A stretch of DNA of 64,000 bases from Pseudomonas sp. IPO3778 (GTDB lineage Bacteria > Pseudomonadota > Gammaproteobacteria > Pseudomonadales > Pseudomonadaceae): positions 74,004 to 138,003 of the forward strand of contig NZ_JACARC010000012.1 of the NCBI RefSeq assembly GCF_013386825.1. The letters are read 5' to 3'. The first letter of the stretch is position 1; each line of letters begins with the position of its first letter. Under the pieces are notes generated by a model. The model was not told where the DNA came from. It saw nothing but the letters and a program-made list of their open reading frames with translations, and did no database searches. This document shows, one piece after another, positions 44,399 to 53,266 of the stretch. A program made the position numbers and the translations under genes.

Positions 44399-45334
44399 AT
44401 GACACCCCTCAACAACGCCCCCGAGCGCATCACCGTACGAATTCCGACCGCGTCAGGCGACGAGATCGAAGCCTGGGTCTACCTGCCCGGTGGGACTGGC
44501 CCCCACCCCGTCGTGGTGATGGCCCACGGCATCGGCGCCATCAAGGCATGCGGGCTGGCCCCGTTTGCCGAGCGTTTTCGCGAGGAGGGATTCGTCGCCA
44601 TCGCCTTCGACTACCGCAACTTCGGTGGCTCTGGCGGGCAACCGCGCGAAGTGCTCTCTGTACCGCGCCAGCGCGAGGACTATGCCACCGTTATCGGCTG
44701 GGCCGCTGACCAGCCCTACATCGACCCCCGCCAGGTGATCATCTGGGGAACATCGTTCGCCGGCATGCATGTCGTCGAACTCGCAGCCTCAGACACTCGC
44801 CTGGCAGGCGCCATCACTCAGGCCCCACTCACGGACGGCCTGGCCGCCGCAATCATGGCCCCGCCCACGCTTGGCATTCGACTGTTCGGGTTGGCGCTGC
44901 TCGATGTTCTCGGCGCCCTGGTGGGCCGCCAGCCGATCTACATCCCCGGCCACGGCAAACCCGGGGAACTGTCCATCGGTGCCACACCTGACGGTTTGTT
45001 CGGGGAAAGGCTCATGACACCGAAGGACGGGACGCCCTGGCATAACCGGGTGGCTGCCCGGTCCCTGCTGAGTTTCTCGTGGCGCCGGCCCGTGCGCCGC
45101 GCCACCTCCGTGCGCGTTCCCTTCCTGCTCGTCATTCCGCAGTCAGACTCGATCGCGCCAGTGCCTGCTGCGCTCAAGGTTGCACGCAGGGCACCGCGCG
45201 CCGAATTGTTCCGCAGCGCCGGTGGCCACTATGACGTCTACGAAGGCGGAGCGGGTTTCGCCGAGGTACTACGCACGCAGGTCGAGTTTCTCCATCGTCA
45301 CGCCAAGACCGCCGCCGAAAGAAACCAGGTGTGA
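44399..45334 (+). CDS. Alpha/beta hydrolase (UilS/YcjY-like)
   Basis: This 311-residue cytosolic hydrolase has the oxyanion region MAHGIGAIK, nucleophile Ser119 in GTSFAG, an Asp in PQSDSIAP and His in AGGHYDVY. GGAAGG at 44385-44390 supports the ATG at 44399. It has no signal peptide. Similar enzymes are found next to MFS exporters of the same type. The operon may export and modify a toxic ester (inference). Confidence 0.85.
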   Translation: MTPLNNAPERITVRIPTASGDEIEAWVYLPGGTGPHPVVVMAHGIGAIKACGLAPFAERFREEGFVAIAFDYRNFGGSGGQPREVLSVPRQREDYATVIGWAADQPYIDPRQVIIWGTSFAGMHVVELAASDTRLAGAITQAPLTDGLAAAIMAPPTLGIRLFGLALLDVLGALVGRQPIYIPGHGKPGELSIGATPDGLFGERLMTPKDGTPWHNRVAARSLLSFSWRRPVRRATSVRVPFLLVIPQSDSIAPVPAALKVARRAPRAELFRSAGGHYDVYEGGAGFAEVLRTQVEFLHRHAKTAAERNQV

Positions 45335-45412
45335 AGGAGATTGCGGCGGGCCGCCTCGTGCAAGGGCTGTTTGGCGAGCCGCCGAGAAAGAATGTTGTGA
45401 ACATCAAAGTCG

Positions 45413-45446
45413 GCAGGCATCTGCGGTGATCCGCATGGGTGCCTGC
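45413..45446. terminator. Hairpin between convergent genes
   Basis: GCAGGCA (45413-45419) pairs with TGCCTGC (45440-45446), and inside TGCGG pairs with CCGCA around TGAT. It lies between the convergent hydrolase and MocR genes. No T-run follows, so its role as a terminator is only inferred. Confidence 0.45.
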
Positions 45447-45459
45447 ATTCACTCAACGT

Positions 45460-46962
45460 TCAGCCGGCATAATCCTCACCCATGCCTTGCGCCGCCTGAG
45501 CCAAGCGCTGCACAGCGAGGCGGATTTCCTCCAGGTTGAGCGAGGCAAACCCCAGGCGCAGCGCATTCTCAGGTTGGTCAAACGGTGAAAACAGCCGACC
45601 GCCGCGCACCACCAGTTGCAGCGCCAGCGCTTTTTCAGCCAGTCGATTGACGTCGATTGAGTCGGCGAACCTGACCCACAGCGCCAGCCCGCCCTCCGGT
45701 TCCTGCACCGAGATCTGCTCGCCAAAAGCCGCCAGCAGGCAACCGAGCAGGGTTTCCCGACGCCGGCGGTATTCTTTGGAAACCCGACGCAGGTGCTTCT
45801 TCAGCTCGCCATCGTTGATCAAGTCCGCCAGCATCCGCTGCATCACCGCATCGCCCTGCCCCAGGCTTACCGCTGCCTTGCGCTCCAGCACTTCGATGAC
45901 GTTCGACGGTGCAACGATGTAGCTGCAACGGAAGGTGCTGCCCAGGGACTTGGACAGTGAGCCGATGTAGATCACATGACGCTGCGCACTGTCGCTGGCC
46001 AGGGGCAGATAGGGCCTTCCGGCAAAGTGGTACTCGTGGTCGTAGTCCTCCTCGATGATGCAGAAGTCATGCAGCCGGGCCAATTCCAGGAGTTGTTGCC
46101 GACGCCCGGCGCGCAGGCTGACGGTGGTAGGAAACTGGTGATGAGGGGTGACATACATCATGCGCACGTTGTGCATCCGGCACAGCTCAGCCAGTTGATC
46201 GACCCGGCAGCCTTCCTCATCCAGGTCCACGGTGACCAGTTGGGCGCCCAACTGGCGGAAAATCTCCCAGGCCGGCGGGTAACTCAGGCGCTCGACCACC
46301 ACCACATCACCGGGTTTGATCAGCACGCTGGCGGTCAGGTACAGCGACATCTGCACGCCCTGGGTCAGGCAAATCTGCGCCGCGTCGACCGTCAGGCCGC
46401 GATTATGGCGCAGCATTTCGGCCAGGGCATTGCGCAGGTAGTGGCTGCTGCTCTCGCTGCCATGGCGCACGGTGTTAGTGGTGAAGCTGTTGCGCAAGGC
46501 ATTGCGGTAGTAGCGATGCAGCACCGCTTGGGGCAGCAACCGATGGTCACAGGCGCCATTATCGAAAAACAGCGCGCCCGGCTGCTGTTGCAGCGCGGTC
46601 ACCTGCCCGCCCGGCGTGAAATAGGCCGCCGCCGGCGTCTCCTGCAGCGCCAGGGCAAATGACTTGGCCGCGCGGGGGGACGCCGCCGTGCCGGTCGCCA
46701 ATTGCGTACTGACGAAAGTGCCGCGCCGTTGAATGCTGACCAGCCAGCCTTTGGTCACCCCCTCCTCGTAGGCAAGGATCACCGTCTTGCGGTTGACGTC
46801 CAGTAATTGCGCCATCTCCCGCGTGCCGGGCAACAGCGTGCCAGGGCGCAGGCGGCCGTCGACAATCGCGCCCACCAGGCCCTCGATGATTTTTCTATAG
46901 GACGCCTGCGGCTGTGCCCCGTCGAGCTTGAGCAGAGGCCGCCATTTGCGAAGCTGGACCAT
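45460..46962 (-). CDS. MocR/PdxR family regulator (GntR wHTH fused to aminotransferase-like domain)
   Basis: This 500-residue protein joins an N-terminal GntR winged helix (about 15-85; GTREMAQLLDVNRKTVILAYEEGVTKGW) to a fold type I aminotransferase-like domain. The PLP lysine is Lys338 in SLSKSLGS. MocR proteins use PLP as an effector or bind a PLP-amino-acid adduct, and often activate a divergent gene. The divergent gene here is the ferredoxin-reductase/M24 fusion, 78 bases away; the spacer has ATCCAAAACTGG and ATGGTCC elements of the sort MocR proteins bind. Confidence 0.9.
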   Translation of the reverse strand: MVQLRKWRPLLKLDGAQPQASYRKIIEGLVGAIVDGRLRPGTLLPGTREMAQLLDVNRKTVILAYEEGVTKGWLVSIQRRGTFVSTQLATGTAASPRAAKSFALALQETPAAAYFTPGGQVTALQQQPGALFFDNGACDHRLLPQAVLHRYYRNALRNSFTTNTVRHGSESSSHYLRNALAEMLRHNRGLTVDAAQICLTQGVQMSLYLTASVLIKPGDVVVVERLSYPPAWEIFRQLGAQLVTVDLDEEGCRVDQLAELCRMHNVRMMYVTPHHQFPTTVSLRAGRRQQLLELARLHDFCIIEEDYDHEYHFAGRPYLPLASDSAQRHVIYIGSLSKSLGSTFRCSYIVAPSNVIEVLERKAAVSLGQGDAVMQRMLADLINDGELKKHLRRVSKEYRRRRETLLGCLLAAFGEQISVQEPEGGLALWVRFADSIDVNRLAEKALALQLVVRGGRLFSPFDQPENALRLGFASLNLEEIRLAVQRLAQAAQGMGEDYAG

Positions 46963-47040
46963 GTGAATTATCCAAAACTGGAGGTTCTTATGGTCCTAAG
47001 TCTAACGCAATAATCGAAGCTCAATTGCCCCGAGGTGTTT

Positions 47041-48711
47041 ATGCAAAACCGTCATGTCGTTGAACTGCTGCCCTCGGGCAAATCCTTCGAAGCCGCCGAT
47101 CAATTGCTGCTCGACGCCATGCTGGCCAGCGGTCTCGCCGTGCCCTTTTCCTGCCGGCGCGGCGCCTGCGGGTCGTGCAAGGTCAAAGTGGTGTCCGGTC
47201 AATATCGGCAAAAGCTGCACACGCCAGACACCCCGGCGCCCTCTTATCCGCTCGCGGCAGACGAGATGTTGCTGTGCCAGAGCCATGCCTGCAGCGACCT
47301 GCGCCTGGAAATCCCCGGCTGGTCACTGGACACGCCGGCGCTGGAAGTCAGCGCACAGGTGATCGGCAAACGCGCCCTGAGCGCCGACATCATCGAACTG
47401 GTGTTGCTCACCGCCCAGCCACTGGACGTCCGGCCCGGCCAGTACCTCAGGTTTCGCCTCGACGATGGCGACAGCCGCTGTTTCTCCGTGGCCAATCTGC
47501 CCGCACAGGATCAAGGCCGGTTGGTGTTTCATATCCGCCAGGTGCGTGGCGGCCTGTTTTCCGAAGGCATCCTGCCGACCCTGCAAGTGGGTGACACGGT
47601 GAAACTCGAAGGCCCCGTGGGCGCCTGCACCTGGCAACACGAAGACGAGCGCCCGGTGGTGCTGTTCGCCACCGGCACCGGTTATGCCGGCATCAAGCCT
47701 TTGCTGCTGACGGCCCTGGCCCGCGATGCGGAGGTCACCTTGTACTGGGGTAACTCAGCCCCGACGGACTTCTACGACGCGGAATTTCTCGAGCGGGCCA
47801 GCCAGGCCCATCCACGTTTTCACTGGCACCGGGTCCAGTCGGCAGACGCCCGTGTGCAGCACGTCGCGCTGGCACAGCCCCACCATTGGGCCGAGAGCCA
47901 AATCTACGCCTGCGGCAATGGCACGATGATCAACCAGGTGCGCGAAACCTGCCTGGCAGCGGGCGCGCAGGCCCATCGTTTTGTCGCCGAAGCCTTCGTG
48001 CCCAGCGGTGCATTACCCCAGACGGAATCACTCAAGGCGCTGGACCCGGTGCTGGAAAAAGTCGGCCCGCGCTACTCGCTGGACGGCATGCTGGCGGCCC
48101 GCGAGCAAACGGTGCGAGCCCTGGCCGCCATTGCGGGCCAATTGAAAGTCGGCATGACCACTGCGCAAGCCCTGCAAATGGCCAGCCAGACACTGCAGGA
48201 CATGGGCGCGTCTCACACCTGGCACCCGACCTATATACGTTTTGGCGACGACACCGTCCGCACACCGCGCCAGGGTGTTGACCTGCTACGGAAGCTGCGG
48301 GCCACCGATATCGCCGTGGTCGACCTTGGCCCGGTGTGGGATGGCTATGAAGGCGATTATGGCGACACCTTCGTCTTCGGCGAACACCCGCTGCATCGCG
48401 CCTGCGTGACAGCCCTGCATGACGTGTTCGACGAAACCCGCGACGCCTGGCACCGCGGGCTGACCGGGCGCCAGTTGTATGACTTCGCCGAGCAAAGCGC
48501 CCTCTCCAAAGGCTGGCGCCTTGAGCGCAACCTGGCAGGACACCGCATCGCCGATTTCCCTCATGCGTTGTTCGGGCAGGACAAGTTGGCTGAAGTGGAG
48601 ATCGTACCCAGCGAGATGGTCTGGGTGCTGGAGATACAGTTGTGCCATCCCACACTGCCGATCGGGGCGTTTTTCGAGGATATTCTGATTGGGGAGGCCA
48701 AGGGGGGTTAA
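47041..48711 (+). CDS. Fusion of [2Fe-2S]/FAD/NAD(P)H reductase and M24 metallopeptidase-like domain
   Basis: This 556-residue protein has a plant-type ferredoxin domain (Cys38, 43, 46, 79), a ferredoxin-reductase FAD domain (RCFSVAN, 146-152), and an NAD(P)H domain (GTGYAG, 212-217; YACGN with Cys291). After a linker near 325-345, residues to the end form an M24 (Xaa-Pro aminopeptidase/creatinase) domain. The five metal ligands are all present: Asp428, Asp439 (11 apart as in family enzymes), His501 (AGHRI), Glu531 and Glu546. Reductase-electron delivery next to a dinuclear-metal hydrolase is unusual. GAGG precedes the ATG at 47041. A MocR regulator is divergent. The reaction is unknown. Confidence 0.88.
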   Translation: MQNRHVVELLPSGKSFEAADQLLLDAMLASGLAVPFSCRRGACGSCKVKVVSGQYRQKLHTPDTPAPSYPLAADEMLLCQSHACSDLRLEIPGWSLDTPALEVSAQVIGKRALSADIIELVLLTAQPLDVRPGQYLRFRLDDGDSRCFSVANLPAQDQGRLVFHIRQVRGGLFSEGILPTLQVGDTVKLEGPVGACTWQHEDERPVVLFATGTGYAGIKPLLLTALARDAEVTLYWGNSAPTDFYDAEFLERASQAHPRFHWHRVQSADARVQHVALAQPHHWAESQIYACGNGTMINQVRETCLAAGAQAHRFVAEAFVPSGALPQTESLKALDPVLEKVGPRYSLDGMLAAREQTVRALAAIAGQLKVGMTTAQALQMASQTLQDMGASHTWHPTYIRFGDDTVRTPRQGVDLLRKLRATDIAVVDLGPVWDGYEGDYGDTFVFGEHPLHRACVTALHDVFDETRDAWHRGLTGRQLYDFAEQSALSKGWRLERNLAGHRIADFPHALFGQDKLAEVEIVPSEMVWVLEIQLCHPTLPIGAFFEDILIGEAKGG

Positions 48712-48861
48712 TCGGGTCGGCGCATCTGCCCTGTCTGGCGCTCACTTGCATCCATGGAACTTTCCAAAAAAATGATGTCAATTTGATAGCTCATCACAGG
48801 AGCGAAGTTATTTTGGAACAGTCAGCGTCAGGCTATTGGCTGACAAAACAGGAAGAGAGTG

Positions 48862-49287
48862 ATGAGAGTCATCATTGCGATGTTATTGATGTTGAGTGGC
48901 TACGCGTATGCCGGTTGCAACACGATCAGTGACAACGATCAACGCGCCTACTGCAAAGCCAAAGTCGACGGCCAAAGCTGCGCCAATATCAGCAACAACG
49001 ACCTTCGGGCACGTTGCTCGGCGCAAATGAGCGGTCAAAGCTGCAACAACATCAGCGACAACGATCAACGCGCCTACTGCAAAGCCAAAGTCGACGGCCA
49101 AAGCTGCGCCAACATCAGCAACAACGACCTTCGGGCAAGCTGCTCGGCGGAAATGGGCGGACAAAGTTGCGGCAACATCAGTGACAACGACCAACGCGCT
49201 TACTGCAATGCCAAAGTCAACGGCCAAAGCTGCAACAACATTCGAGACAACAACTTGCGTAACGAATGTGAGGCCATGAAGCGTTGA
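48862..49287 (+). CDS. Secreted cysteine-rich tandem-repeat protein
   Basis: This 141-residue protein has a signal peptide (MRVIIAMLLMLSGYAYA) and a mature part made of six copies of a 21-residue unit (the last truncated): C-x-x-I-S-x-N-D-x-R-A-x-C-x-A-x-x-x-G-Q-S. Odd units (DNDQRAYCKAK) and even units (NNDLRAxCSAx) alternate, so the true repeat at the DNA level is about 126 bases. Each unit has two cysteines, giving 12 in total, which should pair as disulfides outside the cytoplasm. GGAAGAG lies before the ATG at 48862 (an overlapping GTG one codon earlier is less likely). No known domain is recognised. Confidence 0.78.
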   Translation: MRVIIAMLLMLSGYAYAGCNTISDNDQRAYCKAKVDGQSCANISNNDLRARCSAQMSGQSCNNISDNDQRAYCKAKVDGQSCANISNNDLRASCSAEMGGQSCGNISDNDQRAYCNAKVNGQSCNNIRDNNLRNECEAMKR

Positions 49288-49489
49288 TCCACAAATCCCG
49301 CGGGTCGGGTGACGAGAATCGACACTCCGTGCCCATGTGCCATCACGAGGGTGAGCGCAAGCACCACTTCGGGAGTTCATTGAAGGGATCGCCAACAACG
49401 TGGGTATCGATGCCAAATCAAATGAAACCTCAATGATCACCTCTGCCCACCCTCTCAGAATGAGTAAATCCTCAACGCTTCAGCAAGAG

Positions 49490-50704
49490 TTAACGCCTGA
49501 AGGCATGCCTCTTGGCTATCACGACAATCAACAGCGCCGGCAGCAGCAACACCAACGCTACCCAGGGAATAGCGCTGGCCCCCGAGGTTTCCAAGAGGAC
49601 GCCGCCGATCACACCACTGCCTGCAAACGCAAGGTTAAAGACGGTAACCAGCATTGATTGCGCAATATCAGCGCCGTCACCGGCAACATCTGCCAAGGCG
49701 GTTTGCAATAAGGTTGGCGCACCACCGAAGCTCATCCCCCATAAGACGATGCTGATATAGATCGCACTGACGGGCAGGTCACTCAGCCCAAGGGCAAACG
49801 AAACCAGGGTGAATGCTGTCAGACTGAGCAATACCAGACTCCGAAGCCTGCCATCAATCAGCGTGCCGATCATCCATAGACCGAACACGGCCGCAATACC
49901 GAATGAAAGAAGGCCCCGATCTACCTGATCGGCCAACCCAACAGAGGCCAGGAACGCAGCAATATAGGTATAGAGGGTGTAGTGGGCCAGGATCCAGAGC
50001 ATGACCACCGCCAGCACGGGCCGCACACCAGGGGTTTGCAAAACCCTGCGGAGCGGCAGGCGTCGATCGGAGCGTTGTCCGGGATAATCAGGCACGTTCA
50101 GATATATCCAGGTCATCAACAAAAGGCTGAGTCCTGAGAGAGTCCCGAACACGCAACGCCATCCCAGCAGTTTGCCGAGCCAGGCACCTAGCGGTACGCC
50201 TAGGGCAAGTGCCAAAGGGATGCCGAGCATGGCCAGTGCCATGGCGCGACCTTGCAGTTGTGGGGCGACCATCCGTCTGGCGTAGCCGGCCAGCAGGCTC
50301 CAGGCCAGACCGGTTGCAATACCCACCACGAAGCGAGCAGCCAGCGTCAATGAAAACCAGGGCGACAGGGCGGTCACCGCATTACAAGCGCAAAACACCC
50401 CGACGGCCAGTAATAGCACCCAGCGCCGACGCCAACCTTGCAACGCGAGCGTCAATGGAATAGCCGCCAACCCTGAGCCCAGGGCACACAGTGTCACCAT
50501 CTGACCGGCCCACGCTTGCGACACACCAAATGCCTCGGCGATTTGCGGCAAAAGTCCTGCTGGCACCGTTTCGTTGGCGGTGGCGATAAAGCTACCCATT
50601 GTCAGCGCCAACAGGGCCGCCAGTGGGAGACGCCCGGTAGTGAGGTGTTCGGTATTGCCCGATGTCGTGAAAGAGCGATTTTCAACGTGCGATTTGCCGG
50701 TCAT
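49490..50704 (-). CDS. MFS transporter (DHA1, sugar-efflux/AraJ-like)
   Basis: This 404-residue inner-membrane protein has about 12 predicted helices; the N-terminal 25 residues are cytoplasmic. It shows MGSFIATANETVPAGLLPQIAEAFGVSQAWAGQ, the opening of the YdhP/SotB-like efflux subgroup. It is divergent from a LysR gene with an inverted repeat in the spacer. Substrate unknown. The 202 bases beyond its 3' end (49288-49489) hold no supported gene. Confidence 0.88.
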   Translation of the reverse strand: MTGKSHVENRSFTTSGNTEHLTTGRLPLAALLALTMGSFIATANETVPAGLLPQIAEAFGVSQAWAGQMVTLCALGSGLAAIPLTLALQGWRRRWVLLLAVGVFCACNAVTALSPWFSLTLAARFVVGIATGLAWSLLAGYARRMVAPQLQGRAMALAMLGIPLALALGVPLGAWLGKLLGWRCVFGTLSGLSLLLMTWIYLNVPDYPGQRSDRRLPLRRVLQTPGVRPVLAVVMLWILAHYTLYTYIAAFLASVGLADQVDRGLLSFGIAAVFGLWMIGTLIDGRLRSLVLLSLTAFTLVSFALGLSDLPVSAIYISIVLWGMSFGGAPTLLQTALADVAGDGADIAQSMLVTVFNLAFAGSGVIGGVLLETSGASAIPWVALVLLLPALLIVVIAKRHAFRR

Positions 50705-50754
50705 GACCTGTGCTCGAGAGGATGGGAGACACGAGTGTGATGAATTGCCATTGA

Positions 50755-50790
50755 TTTGATAATTGGCATACAGTTTGATGAACTATCAAA
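50755..50790. promoter_or_regulatory. Inverted repeat between MFS and LysR genes
   Basis: TTTGATA (50755-50761) and TATCAAA (50784-50790) are perfect inverted copies; a further TTTGAT/AATTG set lies between. It is in the right place for control of the divergent MFS gene; the binding protein is inferred. Confidence 0.45.
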
Positions 50791-50802
50791 TTTGAATTGA
50801 AT

Positions 50803-51753
50803 ATGGCCACTGACCGATTGGGTGATATGCGTTTGTTTGTCGAGGCGGCAGCACTGGGCAGCTTGTCTGCCGCGGGACGCAAACTGGCGCTGTCACCCGC
50901 CGCGGCCAGCGCGCGCCTTATCAAGCTTGAGGCGGCGCTGCGCACCAAATTGTTTGATCGCACAACGCGTCAGTTGCGCCTCACGGAAGAAGGTCGGTTT
51001 TATTTGCAACAGTGCTGGGTCGCATTGCGGGCTATCGATGAGGCAGAAGCGGGGCTTCAAGCCAGTCAAAAAGAGGTGCGTGGCAAGGTACGGATATCCG
51101 CGTCTGCCGATTTTGGCCGCAATCTTTTGAATGACTGGCTTGAGGCATTCAGTGCATTGCACCCAGAACTGTCCGTCGCGCTGACGTTGTCGGATTCGGT
51201 GTCGAATCTGGTGCAGGACGATGTCGATCTGGCAATCCGGTTTGGACAGCCACATGAAAGCTCGATGATCGCCAGGCAGTTGGCTCCCAACTGGCGAGTA
51301 CTGTGCGCTTCGCCTGACTACCTGGCTCGATACGGTGAACCTCAGACCCCTGCTGACTTGGTTAACCATAAGTTCATCGTGCTGGTAACTTCCGCAGGTC
51401 CATTGAACACCTTTCACTTTGCGGTGGACGGTCAGGAATGGAACCACACCGTCCCCATGAGCCAGGCATGGGAAACAAATGATGGCGCGCTCGCGCGCAC
51501 ATGGGCATTGGCCGGGCATGGCATCGCACGTAAGACCATTTGGGATGCGGCAGCCGATATCCGTGCTGGACGACTGAAAGTCCTGTTGCCCGACTTTTGT
51601 GTCCGAGAGGCCGGCGTCTACGCGGTATTACACGGCAGTCGTTACCGGGTTCCCCGCGTGCGTGTATTGCTGGATTTCCTTATCGAGCATTTCGATCGCG
51701 CAACCGATGCGCTGTTGCTCGACCTTAAAGTACCTAATGCTAGGAGGTCGTAA
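50803..51753 (+). CDS. LysR family transcriptional regulator
   Basis: This 316-residue regulator has a helix-turn-helix (LGSLSAAGRKLALSPAAASARLIKLE) and an effector domain with VDLAIRFGQPHESSMIARQL, as in the CrgA/DmlR-like group. The ATG at 50803 was preferred over the TTG two codons earlier. It is divergent from the MFS gene. Confidence 0.88.
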   Translation: MATDRLGDMRLFVEAAALGSLSAAGRKLALSPAAASARLIKLEAALRTKLFDRTTRQLRLTEEGRFYLQQCWVALRAIDEAEAGLQASQKEVRGKVRISASADFGRNLLNDWLEAFSALHPELSVALTLSDSVSNLVQDDVDLAIRFGQPHESSMIARQLAPNWRVLCASPDYLARYGEPQTPADLVNHKFIVLVTSAGPLNTFHFAVDGQEWNHTVPMSQAWETNDGALARTWALAGHGIARKTIWDAAADIRAGRLKVLLPDFCVREAGVYAVLHGSRYRVPRVRVLLDFLIEHFDRATDALLLDLKVPNARRS

Positions 51754-51791
51754 GCCACGAGCGCCGGCCCATGTCTAATCCTCGCGGCCTC

Positions 51792-51920
51792 CTCTGGCAG
51801 GGCAATCCGCAAGCAGAGACGGAGTCGACGGTGGCCAAGTCGGGGTTGTGGGCGTTGGCGCGACAGGCGTTCCTGGTGGCCGCCGGCAAGCCTGGCGATG
51901 GTTTATATAAAAACGTCTGA
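51792..51920 (+). pseudogene. Internal fragment of a LysE/RhtB gene
   Basis: In frame from 51792 the DNA encodes LWQGNPQAETESTVAKSGLW and ALARQAFLVAAG before a stop at 51918. The intact exporter gene at 54629-55249 contains LWRANPQAEAESTAAKAGLW and ALARQEFLVAAG. The fragment lacks start and both ends. DNA identity is clearly below that of a recent copy, so it derives from another paralogue. The rest of 51754-52008 shows nothing more. Confidence 0.65.
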
Positions 51921-52008
51921 CAGGCCGCTATCGACCCGAAGCGGACAGTCTTGCACAAGTGAAAAATGGTCCAAAACGAGCAATAGATCCGTCTAGCAAA
52001 TGAAGTTG

Positions 52009-52731
52009 TCATGCATCGTGCATCATCTGTTCGAACTGGCGAGTGAGCTTTTCAAATCGCGGTGCATCACACGCTGGACAAAGGAAAGGCATTCTTCGTC
52101 CCGTAAACATAGACGTCAGACTACTGCACTTCATACAACGCAGATGTGTTTTTACGTATGCAGTTAGAGGCTCGACGAGCTGCTTGTTCAATCGACTTGC
52201 GAGAAAAGCGACCTGAGATCGATCGAACTGGTTCGTCAAGCTCAAGTGGCGTAGATACGTACAGCGAACGAGGCTAGTAATGTCATCGACCTCGAACTTC
52301 ACATTGGCCAGTGAAAGTCTGGTGAGTTTGGAGATACGAGTAACAGGCTCGATGGATTCAAGGCGGAGAGGCGAGCCTCCACCCTGGCTACCGGACAGAC
52401 GCAGCTCTGTCAGCTCGCTTAGCTTCTCAAGCCCGTCGAGTTGCCGCAGCCTTGGAAAGTCTCCAATTGCCAGATACGTCAAACCACTCAGTCCGGAAAC
52501 GGGTTCCAGTGTCTCAATTTTTTTCGCCCATTCCAGCGTCAAACGCCGTGTATTAGTTAATCTATCAATTCCCTCAAGTGAAGCAAGCTTAAGATTGTAA
52601 AGGCGTAGTTCATTTGCTTTGCACCGAGAGAGCAGCGTCGGCCATATATTTGCTGAGACGTTCCGTAGATCCAGTTCGACACTTTCGGAAAGTTCTTGTT
52701 CAGAAAACTGGCCATCCAAACATAGCATCAT
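52009..52731 (-). CDS. Leucine-rich repeat protein with C-terminal zinc ribbon
   Basis: This 240-residue soluble protein has irregular LRRs across about residues 40-170 (ELRLYNLKLASLEGI, LTYLAIGDFPRLRQLDG, LTELRLSG, LTRLSLANV, LRHLSLTN) and a four-cysteine zinc ribbon, Cys199/202 (CMKC) and Cys218/221 (CPAC). LRRs usually bind other proteins and the ribbon may stabilise the C-terminus or bind nucleic acid. The gene is more AT-rich than its neighbours. A truncated copy of its first 50 residues lies at 41735. Immunity or effector-related functions are possible but not shown. Confidence 0.75.
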   Translation of the reverse strand: MMLCLDGQFSEQELSESVELDLRNVSANIWPTLLSRCKANELRLYNLKLASLEGIDRLTNTRRLTLEWAKKIETLEPVSGLSGLTYLAIGDFPRLRQLDGLEKLSELTELRLSGSQGGGSPLRLESIEPVTRISKLTRLSLANVKFEVDDITSLVRCTYLRHLSLTNQFDRSQVAFLASRLNKQLVEPLTAYVKTHLRCMKCSSLTSMFTGRRMPFLCPACDAPRFEKLTRQFEQMMHDA

Positions 52732-52888
52732 GTCTCACATCCTTATAAGTTGTTCCGTGAGGCGAAACGGGAAGCCTCCCCAAGGCTTAGGGCGCCGAAG
52801 CTATCGAGTGGCGGCAAGGCTGCCCAGTGGCTCCTATTGGCCGATTTCTGCCTGTCACGACTGACCGAAATCGACCCAAAGCTGCCGG

Positions 52889-53119
52889 TCAGTGAAAATG
52901 AAAAAGGCGCAAAATTAACCTCGAAGCTTTTTCACCTTCAGCCTCGTAGAGTTTGCGCAATGAATCTTGATCGTGGAGTTTGTGTAGGTTGAAGTGATTA
53001 TAGAAGGCTTGCCCCAACCGCTGATGCTTGAAGCTTCCTTGGCCCCACAGCCGGATGAACTCTTTATAGGCTGCGCGCTCGATCTGCAGCGACAAATTAG
53101 TTTCCATTTCGGTAGTCAT
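52889..53119 (-). CDS. Conserved small hypothetical protein
   Basis: This 76-residue charged protein begins MTTEMETNLSLQIERAAYKE and has helical regions with FIRLWGQGSFKHQRLGQAFYNHFNL. It has no recognised domain. The ATG complementary to 53117-53119 was taken; a TTG precedes it. The gene lies on the same strand as the LRR gene, 157 bases upstream of it. Its coding status is supported by composition and by the absence of a better frame. Confidence 0.55.
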   Translation of the reverse strand: MTTEMETNLSLQIERAAYKEFIRLWGQGSFKHQRLGQAFYNHFNLHKLHDQDSLRKLYEAEGEKASRLILRLFHFH

Positions 53120-53266
53120 CAATGAAGGTTCTCAAGCTTACGAACCGACCACGAATCCCTCAACCCCCTCCGTTGCGCACTGGAGGCGTTTTCGGCCAAT
53201 AGCATTCATTCATGGACGACTTCGATAGACCCGGAGCTGCCTCTCAGAGAGCTAAAACTGAGATTG

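Noticed and set aside
48916..49287. DNA repeats in the cysteine-rich gene as a CRISPR or VNTR outside a gene
   Set aside because: The repeats keep one reading frame with signal peptide and ribosome site; variation is mainly synonymous or conservative. It is a coding repeat.
49288..49489. Decayed gene in the spacer after the cysteine-repeat gene
   Set aside because: A frame around 49370 reads REFIEGIANNVGIDAKSNE but has no start and no recognised relative; evidence is too thin.
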